From Parietaria judaica (lineage: Eukaryota > Streptophyta > Magnoliopsida > Rosales > Urticaceae), in assembly GCA_954871525.1 (NCBI GenBank), contig OX940866.1, positions 11,803,001-11,867,000 on the forward strand: 64,000 nt of DNA, read 5' to 3'. Shown here in pieces: positions 34,902 to 47,469 of this stretch. The position numbers and the translations under genes are program-made. How positions within the stretch are numbered: position 1 is the stretch's first letter; each line of letters opens with the position of its first letter. The notes under the pieces were generated by a model, which saw only the letters and a list, made by a program, of their open reading frames with translations, was not told where the DNA came from and made no database searches.

Positions 34902-35507
34902 GGTACCCGGAACCGGAATTCGGATACGGTTTCGGTTCCGGATAATTACCCGGTTTCCGGGTATTATTTGCACCCCTATAACATATCTTCATCCTTCTCG
35001 TACAGATAGATACACTGCGTTTTTTTTTTCCTTCAAAAATCTGAACAGTTCCTTCTCATGTTTCCGTGTAAAATCTCTCCAGTAAAATAAAACACAACTT
35101 ACACAAGCATGTAAAATCTCCCCATTGCTTCTCTAAAGAAGTCTCCAACGCCAGATTTAGAAACTAGACCATCCGAAGCAAAAAAAAGAGTCGAAGAAAA
35201 GGCCGAGGGAATCAGTGATCTTACTTCTTTCTTCTTCTTCGAAGCACAACGAGAAATAGTTGCCGCTCGCTGCCGTGAGTTTCTGCAACCGTTGTTTCTC
35301 TCGGCTTTGTGTTTCGTCGGCCACCATTAGGGTTGAAGTTTGATTTGAGATTTTTTTATTTAGAAATTATGTAAATTAAGTATATTTTCGTTTTTTAAAT
35401 TTTCTTTAATGTTATTTTTATTATTCTGTTTAGATATGGGTTTTTAAATTTAAATTTAATTTTTTTTAAAAATTCGTTATTTTTTTAGCGGATATCTAAA
35501 TTTAGTG

Positions 35508-35553
<46 letters not shown>

Positions 35554-35669
35554 AGGCCCCCGAAATTTGGGGGCCTAGGCCTGCGCCTCCCTCGCACTGT
35601 GTATTTATTTTATTTTTTGATAGAATTAGTGTCCTATTTGAAGCACAAGACATTTCTCATGGTTTCAAT

Positions 35670-36146
35670 CAAGGTTCAACTTACCGAACTTGCCGATAAA
35701 TCGCTTGCCGTTATCGACGGATTAATCGATAACTTACCGGATTATCGACGGAAAACTAATAATACTGTAGCTTACCGATTACCGATACTTTTCGATGGTT
35801 ATCGACACTTATTGAGAATTATCGATGAAAAATCACTAAAATATTTTTAAGAATATATTTACTAAGTTTATAATGTTGATAAAATATTAAAAATGCCAAA
35901 AATAAAATCATTTCATACTCAAACATAGGTAAATAAAATATAGTCTCACTTTCACATATGTAATAAAATCATCGAAAAGTGCAAAAAAATAAATTAAAAG
36001 TACCATATTTTTGTTATTTTTCAAGATGTTTGCCGATTTTCAGCAAAAATCATGGAAAAGTACTATCATGGCCATCTTGCCGATAACTACCGGTAAGACG
36101 GATAATCGAAGATTATCGAAGATAATCGTGGAAAAGTCGAACCTTG
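35670..36146. mobile_element. Short hAT-like element, CAAGGTTC family
   Basis: The ends are CAAGGTTCAACTTACCG and AAAGTCGAACCTTG, with an exact 8-bp duplication GTTTCAAT (35662-35669 and 36147-36154). Both ends have dense CGATAATC-type repeats. It is a 477-bp relative of the element at 18683-20112. Confidence 0.95.
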
Positions 36147-36500
36147 GTTTCAATGTCTGCAGGACAAATAATAATGTTCTGAACGTTTATCTTGATGTGA
36201 CAAATAATAACAGTTGTTGAGCTTGATATGATATGAATGTAAGTCTTTTGATTAGAAATTTAGAACACATATTCTTACAAATATATTTGTCAATACTTTT
36301 GCACAAATTTATAGGTCATATCTTCGGCCACCGAGCGAAGCGAGGTATAATCCACTAGTATATTATTATATATCGAACAAACTTAAGTACTAATTTAGCC
36401 GTGATTAACCCACCTAAATTAAATTACAGGAAATATATGTCCATGAGTTTGGCGTGTGGAACCCACAGCAGGGGCGTTACTGAGACGGCAATAAGTGAAC

Positions 36501-37104
36501 TAGGGGTGAAAACAAAGCCCGAAAACCGGGTAAAAATCCGAATCCGACTCCGTATCTGGATTTAAAACCCGAATCCGAATCCGGTACCCGGTTTAATACC
36601 CGAATTTTTTTAATTATTTTATTTTCCTTTAATTTTATTTAATTATTTTTATCTCATGTTTATTTGACTTGTAATACTTTTTTTTTATTATTTTCATATC
36701 ATATGTTTACAATTGATGTTGATGATGCTTGATGCGCGGAACGAAAAAATGATGGCGGAAACGAAAAAAAAAACCGTGAGACAATGTTTTTTTTATGCAT
36801 TTTAATTTTAAGACAATGGATATATGTTTTTATTTATGAGACAATGTTTATTTTGAGATAATATATTAAAAAAAAGGTAAAAAAACAAACGGATCCGGGT
36901 ATAAACCCGGATCCGGTTGAAAACCCGGATCCGGTTGAAAACCCGAATCCGATTTCAAAACCGGGTACCGGGTACCGGATCCGGGTATAAAAAATTAGAT
37001 ACCCGGATTTCGGGTACCGGGTATCAATTTTTAGATACCCGATTTTCGGATCCGGGTACCGGGTACCTAAAAAAAACCGGGTACCCGACCCGGTTTCACC
37101 CCTA
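36501..37104. mobile_element. Non-autonomous hAT-like element, TAGGGGTG family (CCGGGTACC type)
   Basis: The ends are TAGGGGTGAAAACAAA and GGTTTCACCCCTA, with an exact 8-bp duplication AAGTGAAC (36493-36500 and 37105-37112). Both ends are built of CCGGGTACC/ATCCGG repeats around an AT-rich centre without coding capacity. Confidence 0.95.
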
Positions 37105-37191
37105 AAGTGAACCATATCTGTGTTTTTTGTTGCCATTTTGGGAGTGGATGTTGAATCACAAGAGTCTATTCATGCATATATCTAGCCTTTG

Positions 37192-37742
37192 CAGGGCAGA
37201 GCCAGAACTTTAATTAAGAGGGAGCAAAAATTAATAGATCATGAATTTCAAAATAAAACGAGGCATTGAAACTACTATTATACATTGCATTATAACTAAT
37301 TTTTAATGAACTTTCGGTTTATGAAAATAATTTATAACACTCTTTATATGATTAGAATTCTACATGTTGTTGCGTTCTCAAAATATTAATATAATTTTTT
37401 CTCTAATATTTAAAACTTTGCACGTCTTGAATTATTGATTGGTGGTTTTTATTATCTAGTTTGCTTTAAAAGAAAAATGAAAATAATTGTAATCATAAAA
37501 ATTGTTGCTATTTAAAAAAAAAAAATATATTGGGATCGGGAATTGAACTTTAGGCTATAACTTGAAAGAGGAAAAGCATTTTAAGAGTAACATAATTCAC
37601 TACACTATAGTGACATTCAATTTACAAATACTATGTTTAATATTTATATATAAACTTTATGAATAAATTAAAATTAAAATAACGAGCTCGGACCAAGTGG
37701 GGGGCGGTCGGCCCCACTCCCTACCCCTTAGCTCCGCCCCTG
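37192..37742. mobile_element. Non-autonomous DNA transposon with CAGGG(G)C ends
   Basis: The left end is CAGGGCAGAGCCAGAACTTT and the right end is CCCTTAGCTCCGCCCCTG. They flank AT-rich noncoding DNA. A 7-bp duplication GCCTTTG borders it (37185-37191 and 37743-37749). The TIR resembles plant AGGGGCGGAGCC-type hAT elements. Confidence 0.8.
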
Positions 37743-38409
37743 GCCTTTGACATAGACCCATCTCTTCACCCATTTATGATATTTATTTATTTAACACAAA
37801 AATTAAAGATAAACGGACATCAACAGAATCAAAATACGGAATTCGCATCCGATTTTAATTCGATTTGAAATTTGATTTTTAATCTTGATATTGGTTTCCG
37901 ATTCTAAATGATGTCCGATTTATATTTTAAAAAGAAATCCCATGAAATGTCCATTTATACTCAATTTTTAAAAAAAATTGCCCATAGTGTGATTAAACAG
38001 TTTTTGCTCATTTATGTTTTTTTTTTTCCCAAATTAATCTTAATTCTTAATTACCAATTTAATCTAAAAAAAAGGTAATTCGTTTTAATTTAAAAGTTTG
38101 ATCGATTCTTTTAATTAAATGCAAATTCAAAATTTATGGTTTATTTTTTCCTTTAATATAATTCTACAAATTTCTCTCTCTAAAACTATCTCACTCTCTC
38201 TGCTCTTTCGTCTCCCCTGCTCTCCCATCGTTGATTGACTTTCAGCCATCTTGGTAAGTCTCTCTCTCACTCTCTCTCACACATGACGACAAAGTATTAG
38301 AACCTAGAAACCTCTCTCTCTTTCTCTCCCTCCCATGAAATCTTTCTCTTTCGACTCTTATATTTTTCGCACTCGACTTCTCACGATCTCTTACTCTCGT
38401 GTCATTTAG

Positions 38410-38575
38410 TGTTGAACGATATTCCATCATCCAAGGAAGCCACCGAAGTGCAATGAGTCAAAGAGTCAAATGGTTGCTTTGACCGATATTAGTGGAATAC
38501 ATTTATGTATATTTCTTTTAATTCACTTGTTGCACTATATCAGGCTATCAGCAACAACAACTTGTATATATGCCT
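38410..38575 (+). repeat. 5' LTR of the copia element, 3' end lost
   Basis: It matches the first roughly 165 bp of the 3' LTR. The last 50 bp or so and any primer-binding site are missing, and gag begins almost directly after. Confidence 0.8.
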
Positions 38576-38582
38576 ATAACAA

Positions 38583-38912
38583 TGGCAAATAAATATAGTT
38601 TCGTTGACGGTTCATTGCCGATGCCAACGGACGAATATGAAATCGGTAACTGGCAACGCTGCAACGATCTAGTTGGCAGCTGGATACTCAATTCCGTCTC
38701 CCAAGAAATCAGGCCAAGTATCCTCTATTCCACAACTGCTGCTCAAATATGGTCAGATCTCAAGGATCGTTTTTCTCAATCAAACGCGCCCAAAGTTTAC
38801 CAGTTGAAGCATTCTATCTCTGCTCTCAAACAGGAAGGTATGACTGTTTCTCTATATTTCACTCAACTCAAATCCTTTTGGGGCGGGTCGACGGCCCTCC
38901 TGGGGCGGAGGA
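38583..38912 (+). pseudogene. Copia gag, N-terminal fragment
   Basis: It encodes ANKYSFVDGSLPMPTDEYE, WQRCNDLVGSWILNSVSQEI, AAQIWSDLKDRFSQSNAPKV and SISALKQEGMTVSLYFTQLK, matching the UBN2-type gag of plant copia elements. It ends at the insertion near 38913, so it is incomplete. Confidence 0.8.
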
Positions 38913-41625
38913 TGTTGGACATGTGTGTCCTTAAATAAGATATTTTTATCCATTTGTAAAAGATTATGACAAGTCGTTGAATAAAATATTGTGCTTATTA
39001 TGTTAATCTTATTATAGTTTCTGGTAAAGTAAAATAGAATGTTTCATCCTTAGTTCATTAAGAATGCAATTATGTTATTATTAACACAACAGAGTCAATG
39101 TGAGGAAGAATTAATAATCATAATAAATGAACTTAAAATGTTCGTGACCTGATTAATTGGGTGGGAGCCCATTAATCGTTTAAGGTCATTAATGTGACTA
39201 ACTGACAATCCTATTCTGGATTTTGTGTGTGTCACACTCACTAGAAGTGCATTAAGTATGAAATGTCTTCATACTGGACTGGACCTGACTTAAACTCCGG
39301 AAGTTATCATATAAGACCATCACTGATAACTTGGAGTTGAGTCACTAGTAGATGATCAAATGGATATTCGATCTAAGTCCTGAGTGATCTTGAGTCTGAG
39401 TTGCTGGCTTGATTGTTCTTTGATTTAACCGTTAAAGAAAACAATATATTACCGTTGTTCCCAACACTATTATTTTGGGAACATGATAGTCAGCAGTAAG
39501 GGTAGCTTGGTCATAGACATGGGCATCACAAAGCTCTCTTTAGAGTCATGATGATTCCCTTGATTGTCATTGGTGAGAAGTGAGAGGTACCCGTGCGCAA
39601 CTTATGAATCGAAACCATAAGTGGGTTACTCACGATATTACTGACTGAGTCAAGGATGAAAATGCAATGAGGGGCATAACGTTAAAAACCGCCTGCTCAT
39701 GTCTGGATCATCAAGTGAAAGATCAATAACCCGAATTTGATTGTATCAATGGACACCATGCTATAATAAAGGGAATAATATATATTGTATCACTAAAGAG
39801 TGCAGCCTCGGGTTTATAGTGGAATTACACCGAGGTTTGACGAACACCCTAGCAGTTCGTTGGAGCTTAAGTGATACGGGTTCATGGTCCCCAGGATAGC
39901 TTCGTAACGGATTATACGTACGTGATAGGAACATTTTGAAATGTTTAATCATTTGGCAAGACTTATAAAATTGAAGTCTGTGACTGGCATCAGATAGTTT
40001 TATCAGTAGCGTGGCAAAAGTACCAAATATTGGTAACCAAAATTAACTAACAAAAGAAAGTAGAATTTGGATTTTCTGTCGACATGAAAGTTGTTGGAAA
40101 TTAAATTCTAAGAAACTTTGCTTTTGGAACCGAGTCGTTTCGACGTACGGTTTGTGATTTAGAGAATTTCTAAGTTTGTGATCGTTTCAGTAAAATATGA
40201 AATTAAGTCACATGTTACGAATTTAAATGATGGTGTGACACCATGACATATGAATGTGTGATATTGAGATCAGAGAATATTTATATAATTTAATTATTTG
40301 GATTTAATAGATTTATATTAATAATAAATACTATATATTTAGATATATATATTAATTTAAATCGAAATGCTGCTTGGAATGTGGAACAATATTACATTCG
40401 AATGGATAGACTTTGGTCTTTTCATAATTGCGGCATAAGTACCAAATTTTTTGGTATTTGAGCAAAACTCTAAAATCAATTTAATTCATTGGATCGGTTA
40501 GGTTTTAATAACAACTGTTGGATTAAGATAATTGATTTTGACCCTATACATAATTCGAAATTAATAGCTTGGTGACCAAGCTTAGGATTTTTCAAATTTG
40601 GTTAATTAATTGTATCCGTTAGATCGGTTTAAGATTTAATCTTTACCGTCGGATTGAAAATTAATTAATTATATATATAATATATATTTTTTGAATTATG
40701 TAAAAGGATAAAATCGAATTAGGCTTTTACCAAGTCTTTAGATATTTGATTTTATCCTAAATTAATTTGATCCATTAGATCGGTTTAAAATTTATCTCAA
40801 CCGTTGGATCTAGATAATTATAATTCGAAATTTATTATATATATATATATTTGAATTTCAAAAATAAGAAGATAAGATTAGATTTCGATTTTATCCAAGT
40901 CTTTCTTATTTAATTAAATCCCTAATTAATTATATCCCTTGAATTTAGATAAGTTAAATCTAGACCATTGGATTGAAATAATTAATTATATTTAATTAAT
41001 GAATTCAAATTTTAGGGGAGGGAATTCCTCTAATTCGGTTACAGTCTGAGCCTATAAATAGGGAGCTCATTCTACACATTTTTCACACCTTTCCCCAGAA
41101 AAAAAAAAATTGAACTCTCCCTCTTCTTAAGGGTCTGCGAATTTTTCCTCTGATCTCTCTCTCTGGTTCGGATTAAGAGATTTACTTCTCCGGAAGCTTA
41201 AAAAGAACCATCAGTTAAAATTTGCGACGGAGTCCTGCCGGCAAAGCCCACGCTTCGGTACAAGGAATCTAGGAGAATATCCCGAAAGATCACGGGTGTT
41301 TCCCTCAGCACCGGCAGAGCCCTGCCAAGTTCAGAACGCACAGCCAGAAGTCAAGAACTGAGGTACGGCCTTATGCATTGGGCTAATAAATGCGACCATT
41401 TACTGCTTTCTATTTATTTCCTATAGACTAGATTATTAATAATGATTTATGAATATTAAATTACCTAATATTTATCAAATCTTGTAAAATGGTTATTATC
41501 CGATGTTCGGATCGTTGGTCGATTAACATGTTTTTCCGCTGAAAATAATTTTTTAAATGTTACCCGGACTTTTCGACGGTATATTTCGCGATAATATTCA
41601 CGCGATCATGACGTGATCCCTAGAA
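38913..41625 (+). mobile_element. 2.7 kb insertion, possibly a long solo LTR; borders approximate
   Basis: It starts TGTTGGACATGTGTGTCC and has no long ORF. Near 41050 a promoter-like CCTATAAATAGGGAGCTC is followed by a leader-like tract with CT-rich and AAGTTCAGAAC segments, as in U3-R-U5 of a long plant LTR. I find no convincing right terminus or target duplication, so a large noncoding element or a complex insertion is also possible. Confidence 0.4.
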
Positions 41626-41628
41626 TGT

Positions 41629-44600
41629 TTGTATAATTCTGAAACAATATCTCCAACATGTTTTTCATTCCATCGTTCAAATTCAATCTTTTGTCTGTCT
41701 CACAATTACAAAGCAATTAATTGTGACGTAATTTTCTCTATATCTCAATGTTTTTTTCAGGACCGTTCGAAGACGATGATTGGTCTGGGTAATCTTCATC
41801 ATGGTCTCTACTACTTGGAAGATGCTCCAGTTTTGAATTCCGCTTTTCTTGCTTTTTCTTTTCAGCTTCCAAATAAATTTGATCTTTGGCACTCTCGCCT
41901 TGGTCACCCTAGTACTTCTCGTTTCAAGTTTCTTGTTAATAAATTTTCAGATATATCCGCCAATAAAGATTTCATTTGTGATGTTTGTCCACAAGCTAAA
42001 CAATGTCGTGATTCTTTTCCGCAAAGTATATCTCGTTCTTCTATGTGTTTTGAATTACTTCATGTTGATATTTGGGGACCATTCAGTGTTCCTTCTAAAA
42101 ATGGTTCACATTTCTTTCTCACTATTGTTGATGATTATTCAAGATGCACTTGGGTTTATTTAATGAAAAACAAGTCTCAAACTTTTCATATGATGACACA
42201 TTTTTGTAATAAAGTTAATCGCCAATTTAAACAATCAATATCTGCTATTCATTCTGGCAATGGTGGTGTTTTTATTCCAAAGCTTCAAGTGGTTAGATCC
42301 GACAACGGCGCTGAATTTCTTTCATCTGACTTCCAAAATTGGTTCCATTCTCATGGGATAATTCACCAACGAAGTTGCATTGCCACTCCCCAACAAAATG
42401 GGATTGTGGAACGAAAACATCGACACTTACTTGACGTCGCTCGTTCGTTACGATTTCAAGCTAATATTCCTCTTTCATTTTGGGGAGAATGTATTCTCAC
42501 TACTGCGTTTCTCATTAATAAATTACCGGCACGCATTCTTAATTTTAAATCTCCTCATGAGCTGTTGTTTGGAAAAGCTTCTACTTATTCTTCTCTACGT
42601 GTATTTGGTTGTTTATGTTTCGCCAAAAATATGCATATTAAACATAAATTTGATGCACGAGGTAAACCATACATCTTTGTCGGTTATCCTTATGGTAAAA
42701 AAGGATATCGACTTTACGATCCTTATTCTCATTGCGTAATAGTCTCACGTGATGTCATTTTTCATGAATCTATTTTTCTTTTTAAAGATATTTCGCATCG
42801 TCACAGTAGTAAGATTTCCATCACACCTCTAGATGATGATTTACAAAAAACTCCAACATTATCCTCGAATGATTCACCAACGACAATTGAAACTCCAACC
42901 TCTATTATTGTTAATGATAATGTTTGTTTACCAGAAGATAATTCTTCAAGTGCAATTTCGCCGACACCCGTCATTTCTGACCATCTTCAACGCATTAGAC
43001 AACCACCACCTCACCTTAGTGATTATGTCTATGCAGTTTCTCAATAATCTACCTCTTTTCCTTTGTCAAAATATTTCTCTTTGGAAAAGTTGAGTATTCC
43101 TCATCGCTCATTTTTGTCTCATGTCATTGATCAGAAAGAGCCTCGAACGTATTCTGAAGCTAATCGACTTTCAGTATGACGTGATGTTATGTCTTCAGAG
43201 TTTCGTGCTCTTGAATCAAACAAAACGTGGTCTATTTGTTCATTACCACTCGATAAAACACCAATTGGTTGTAAATGGGTTTATAAAATCAAATATCGTT
43301 CTGATGGGTCTATTGAACGGTACAAGGCACGTTTGGTTGCTAAAGGTTACACTCAGGTTGAAGGAATTGATTATCACGATACATTTGCTCCTGTAGCCAA
43401 ATTACTTACTTTTTGCCTTCTTCTTTCAATTGCTACCATTAAAAATTGGTCTCTTCATCAATTAGATGTCAACAATGCCTTCTTACAAGGTGATCTTGAT
43501 GAAGAAGTTTATATGAAGCTTCCCCCTGGTCTTTCTCATCATAATGATAATCGTGTGTGCAAGCTTCATAAATCTCTTTACGGACTAAAACAAGCCTCAC
43601 GTCAATGGTTCTCTAAATTCTCTTCTACCTTATTAAAAAAAAGGTTTTAGTCAATCTATTTCTGATAATAGTCTTTTCACGTATATTCGTGATAATATTT
43701 CGGTATATGTTCTTGTGTATGTGGATGACATAATTATCACTGGAAATAATGATAATTTTATTTCCAAAACTAAACAATTCCTCACTGACTCTTTCTCCAT
43801 TAAAGATCTCGGACCTTTGCGTTATTTTCTTGGTATTGAAGTTTCTCGTTCCAAGAAAGGATTATTTCTATGTCAACGCAAATATACTCTTGATATTTTA
43901 AACGATTCTGGGATGTTAGGATCTCGTACATTCCCATTTCCAATGGAACAACATCTTCGTCTTCTTCCAGACGATGGAAATCCCTTACCTGATCCTTCTA
44001 TTTATCGGCGCCTAATCGATCGCCTTTTATATCTTACTGTTACTCGTCCGGACATTCAGTTTGATGTCAATAATCTTAGCTAATTCATGCAGAATCCTCA
44101 TTCTTCTCACCTCGATGCCGCACACTGAGTCCTTAGTCATCTTAAAGGTTCTATTGGTAATGGTCTTTTTCTTTCAGCATCTAGTTCTCTCTCTCTTGCC
44201 GGCTTTGCCGATTCTGAATGGGCTGGATGTCCCGTCACTCGCCGCTCTACTACCGGTTATTTTACAATGATTGGTTCAAGTCCTATTTCTTGGAAATCAA
44301 AGAAACAACCTACTGTTTCTCGATCATCCGCTGAAGCCGAGTATCGTTCCCTTGCGATTCTTACATCCGAACTTCAATGGCTTCATTCCATTTTATCTGA
44401 ACTTGGTTTTCCTCTATCCGCCCCAATTATGATACATTGTGATAGTCAAGCTGCTCTTCACATTGCCGCCAATCCAGTTTTTCATGAAAGAACTAAGCAT
44501 ATTGAAATCGATTGTCATTTCGTTCGAGAGAAGATTCTCTCTGGGCTTATTGCTCGCTGACATTTTCACAAAACCACTCGGAGCTGACAACTTTGTTCGA

Positions 44601-44651
44601 CTATTTCCCAAGTTGGGCGTGCTCGATATCTCTCACCCAGCTCCAGCTTGA
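41629..44651 (+). pseudogene. pol: Copia pol: integrase, RT and RNase H (decayed)
   Basis: The pre-integrase motif LWHSRLGHPS (about 41890) is followed by an integrase core with HVDIWGPF, RSDNGAEF and QNGIVERKHRH, so D, D and E are present. Stops follow at 43045 and about 43177. RT runs [20 protein letters not shown], then [20 protein letters not shown]. An A-run at about 43635 shifts the frame, after which YVDDIIITG (RT active site) appears. More stops occur at about 44081 and 44126. RNase H has ADSEWAGCP, SSAEAEYRSL and CDSQAALHIA. Several stops and frameshifts make it non-functional. Confidence 0.9.
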
Positions 44652-44658
44652 AGGGGGG

Positions 44659-44877
44659 TGTTAGAACGATATTCCATCATCCAAGGAAGCCACTGAAGTG
44701 CAAGGAGTCAAAGATTCAAATGGTTGCTTTGACCGATATTAGTGGAAACAGTTTATGTACATTTATTTATATTTCTTTTAATTCATTTGTTGCACTATTT
44801 CAGCAACAACCACTTGTATATATACGGCATGCTATTATGTAATCGATATCAAGTTAATAAAGTTTCTTATTTTTTCA
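44659..44877 (+). repeat. 3' LTR of the copia element
   Basis: It starts TGTTAGAACG after a GAAGGGGGG polypurine tract and ends TTTTTTCA. It is 219 bp, short for an LTR. Confidence 0.88.
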
Positions 44878-45217
44878 TTTAGGGTTTCAGGGCAAGTTCT
44901 TGCAATTTTCTCTCGCTCGGACGATCATCGCATGCACAGCTCTAGCAAGTCGACATTGTCCAAGTAATGAAGATAATCTTTCGGCTTGAAAATTCTAGGG
45001 GTTTAAGATTATGGTTTTGATTTAGGATTTATTTTTCAGATTTACAGGGTTTCCCATTTTTGAATTTATGATTTTTAAATGCCTTTGATATGAAAATTAG
45101 GTTCTTTGATGTGAAATTTCTATTTGCAGTTTGGAAAGCAATATTTTTTTTTTCATATTTGTAATTATAGTTACTGTGAATGTATTTACATATGCACTTT
45201 CGTAATTTTGTTTAGGT

Positions 45218-46943
45218 ATGAAATCTACTCGGCTTGAAAATTCTAGAAAGGATTCATCAAGCCGTACTCGCCCAAAATTAGCCACGCTCATGAAAGGACC
45301 ATCCCACGGTAATGATTATGCAATGTTATGAAGTATTTTTTACGGTTAATTTTGTTATGTTGTATTTGATATGTGTTTGTCTTCTTGGTTGATATCATGT
45401 GATTCTTTATTTTTTATTTTTTTTATTTTTAGGAATGAAATCATCCAAAGTTAAAACTTCTGGTGAGGCTTCATCAAGTCACATTTTCTCAAAATCAATT
45501 ACAAGCATCAAAGAATCAACAAGACAAGATGATGAATTTAAGGTAAAATTTTTTATACATAATTATTTTGTGATTCTAATTACGGATTTGATGTTTTAAT
45601 TACGTATTTGTAACTATATATACACTACAGATTTGTTAAATTAAATAACTTTATTTATGTTATCGTAAATACAGTTTACGTAAGTTTAATTACACTTTGA
45701 ATAAGATATGTTAAACAAGTTGTCTTAAAGTAATTGTAATTTTGTTAGGATTTAATATTCTCTTATCTGTATTTAGGGTTAGGGTTATATATATACTTTC
45801 ATCATTAATGGTTGTAGTATTGGTTTTACTAAAACACATTAATAGTGATTGTTTATTTCTTCTTTGTCTTTGCAGTTTCGTGTTCTTTATGAATGATATG
45901 TTGGGTGGACTTTAAAAATAGGCTTTTCGGTCATTTTTTGGATTTCAAGCATCGAGAAACTCCGTGTCGTTTGCTTCACAACCTTTTACTTTATATGATC
46001 AATGGGAAACACGTGGAGAAAATCTCATTTAGGTTCAACGACCATATTATAGATTTTGGGCTCAAGGAGTTCGCAAGTGCAACAGGTTTAAACTGCGAGG
46101 ATTTTCCACCAACATTCGACCAAGAAGTCACTGTTAGACTAGACAACATTACGGCCAAGTTTTTTTGGCAATTCTTCTAAAATTACCCTCACTAATTTCG
46201 ATAATTTGTTCAAAGATTTGAACAAAATGAACGACGAAGAGTTGGTGAAGTTAGCAAATTTATATTTCTTCGAATCATTCCTTGATAGCAAGCAGAAGTC
46301 GATACCCATCAAAACAACTCATGTTGATCTAGCAAATGATTCAAGTGCTTAAAACAACTATCCATGGGGCAGAGTTGCATATATGAGTACGATGAATTCC
46401 ATGTTCCAAGCTACAGATAGTATGACGGAATCAAAGCTCATAACTAGTTATAACTGTGGTGGTATGCCATTAGTAGTTTTAGGGTACATATCTGAAGCTA
46501 TACCGTTACATTCTGAAGCCAAACTAGTTTAGAAGATGGATGTTCTACTTTTTGAATTAGTTTTGAATTGGCAGTTCATTTGTTATACCTCCTCTCTCAA
46601 GGTCGCAACTATTTTTGACGATATTAAGGTACTTTCTTATTGTTTATGGCATACTCTTTTTTATTTAATTTTAATAATCATCTTACTTCGTGATATTATA
46701 GCTAGAGGTTCGTCCTAAGTATATATCTCGACGTTGCCCTCCACTTTCAAATGATCAGATGCTTAAAGAATTGGGAACAATGAAGCAAGACCATATGGTG
46801 ATGAGGACCGAGATAGAATTCTTAAAAAAGCAATTACAAATTGTTCAGAAGCGTCTAGTTGCAAGTACATATCCAGTTGAAAACATGTCTAATTCTCACA
46901 ACAAAATAGTTACACAGGATTTGGAACAGGTAACATTTTGTTA
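45218..46943 (+). pseudogene. MULE-carried DUF1985 (ULP-associated) gene, broken
   Basis: Exon-like segments 45218-45308 (MKSTRLENSRKDSSS) and 45433-45542 (SSKVKTSGEASSSH) join in phase across a GT-AG intron, and a third begins at 45876. That exon meets a stop after six codons because a segment retained in the opposite arm (47250-47380, minus) is deleted here. A second frame resumes at about 45893: FGHFLDFKHRETPC, IDFGLKEFASATGLNC and AKFF. These match DUF1985, the domain found beside Ulp1-type SUMO proteases in plants. Further frames encode KDLNKMNDEELVKLANLYF and a coiled coil (MLKELGTMKQDHMVMRTEIE). No Ulp1 protease domain is visible. Confidence 0.7.
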
Positions 46944-47009
46944 AAAAAAATCAAATTATTTCCATATTATTTCTGTTTCAGAGTTGTTAACTAGTGTTGA
47001 AATTACAGT

Positions 47010-47104
47010 AACTACAATTACAATACTAGTGTAATTTCAAGTACTGCAACTGTAATTTCAATTACTATAACTACAATTACAATACTAGTGTAATTTAAAG
47101 TACT
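47010..47104 (+). repeat. Short tandem repeat in the MULE centre
   Basis: Two copies, about 57 bp apart, of ACTACAATTACAATACTAGT followed by GTAATTT(C/A)AAGTACT. Confidence 0.75.
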
Positions 47105-47144
47105 CCGTGGCTGCAGAAACTAGTTTGAGCAATGGTCATTTTTC

Positions 47145-47431
47145 CCATTGATCATATTAAGTAAAAGGTTGTGAAACAAACGACACGGAGTTTCTTGTTG
47201 CTTGAAGTCCAAAAATGACCGAAAGGCCCATTTTTTAAGTCCACCCATTTTTCTCTTTTTATTAGCGCTATCCTTAATGTCTCGATCGTGTTCAACCTAT
47301 AAAATGTGTTTAGCTTCATATCATGCCGCCTAAATTCATGAAGAACACGAAACCGCAAAGACAAAGAAGAAATAAACAATCACTATTAATGTGTTTTAGT
47401 AAAACCAATACTACAACCATTAATGATGAAA

Positions 47432-47469
<38 letters not shown>

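Larger units (their letters stand above)
22325..34978. mobile_element. hAT-like TAGGGGTG element (CCGGGTACC type), split by a retrotransposon
   Basis: The ends are TAGGGGTGCAACCGGG and TATTTGCACCCCTA. Flanks are TAACATAAT (22316-22324) and TAACATAT (34979-34986), an 8-bp duplication with one extra base. The ends are packed with CCGGGTACCCGG-type repeats. The Tat retrotransposon (23012-34901) sits inside one of these repeats; without it the element is about 0.76 kb. Confidence 0.85.
21405..35599 (-). mobile_element. Decayed hAT transposon (CAGGGC ends), interrupted
   Basis: The left end is CAGGGCCAGCCCTGTG and the right end is GCGCCTCCCTCGCACTG. Flanking 8-mers CGTATTTA (21397-21404) and TGTATTTA (35600-35607) match at seven of eight. 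Both arms carry the GGCC(T/C)AGGC(G/C) motif near the ends (GGGCCCTAGGCG left, GGGGGCCTAGGCCTGCGC right). A hAT transposase C-terminal remnant lies antisense near the left end. A SINE (21894-22099) and the TAGGGGTG element (22325-34978) are nested inside. Net length without nested DNA is about 1.3 kb. Confidence 0.75.
20224..36358 (+). mobile_element. Helitron (non-autonomous), heavily interrupted
   Basis: The 5' end reads TCTATATATTATAAAAGGAA after A, and the 3' end reads CCGAGCGAAGCGAGGTATAA then TCCACTAG before T. This fits Helitron rules: 5' TC, 3' CTAG, insertion between A and T, and a GC-rich, here imperfect, hairpin near the 3' end. Removing the nested hAT (21405-35599) and the small hAT (35670-36146) leaves about 1.4 kb, a normal size for non-autonomous copies. 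No Rep/helicase sequence was seen. Confidence 0.68.
38410..44877 (+). mobile_element. Copia element with short LTRs inside the MULE arm
   Basis: The 3' LTR (44659-44877) and the truncated 5' LTR (from 38410) share AACGATATTCCATCATCCAA. A perfect 5-bp duplication TTTAG flanks the element (38405-38409 and 44878-44882), and the uninterrupted MULE site (TCGTTTAGGGTTTCAGG) is seen in the opposite arm. The coding region is badly decayed and a 2.7 kb insertion replaces the gag end and protease. Confidence 0.9.
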
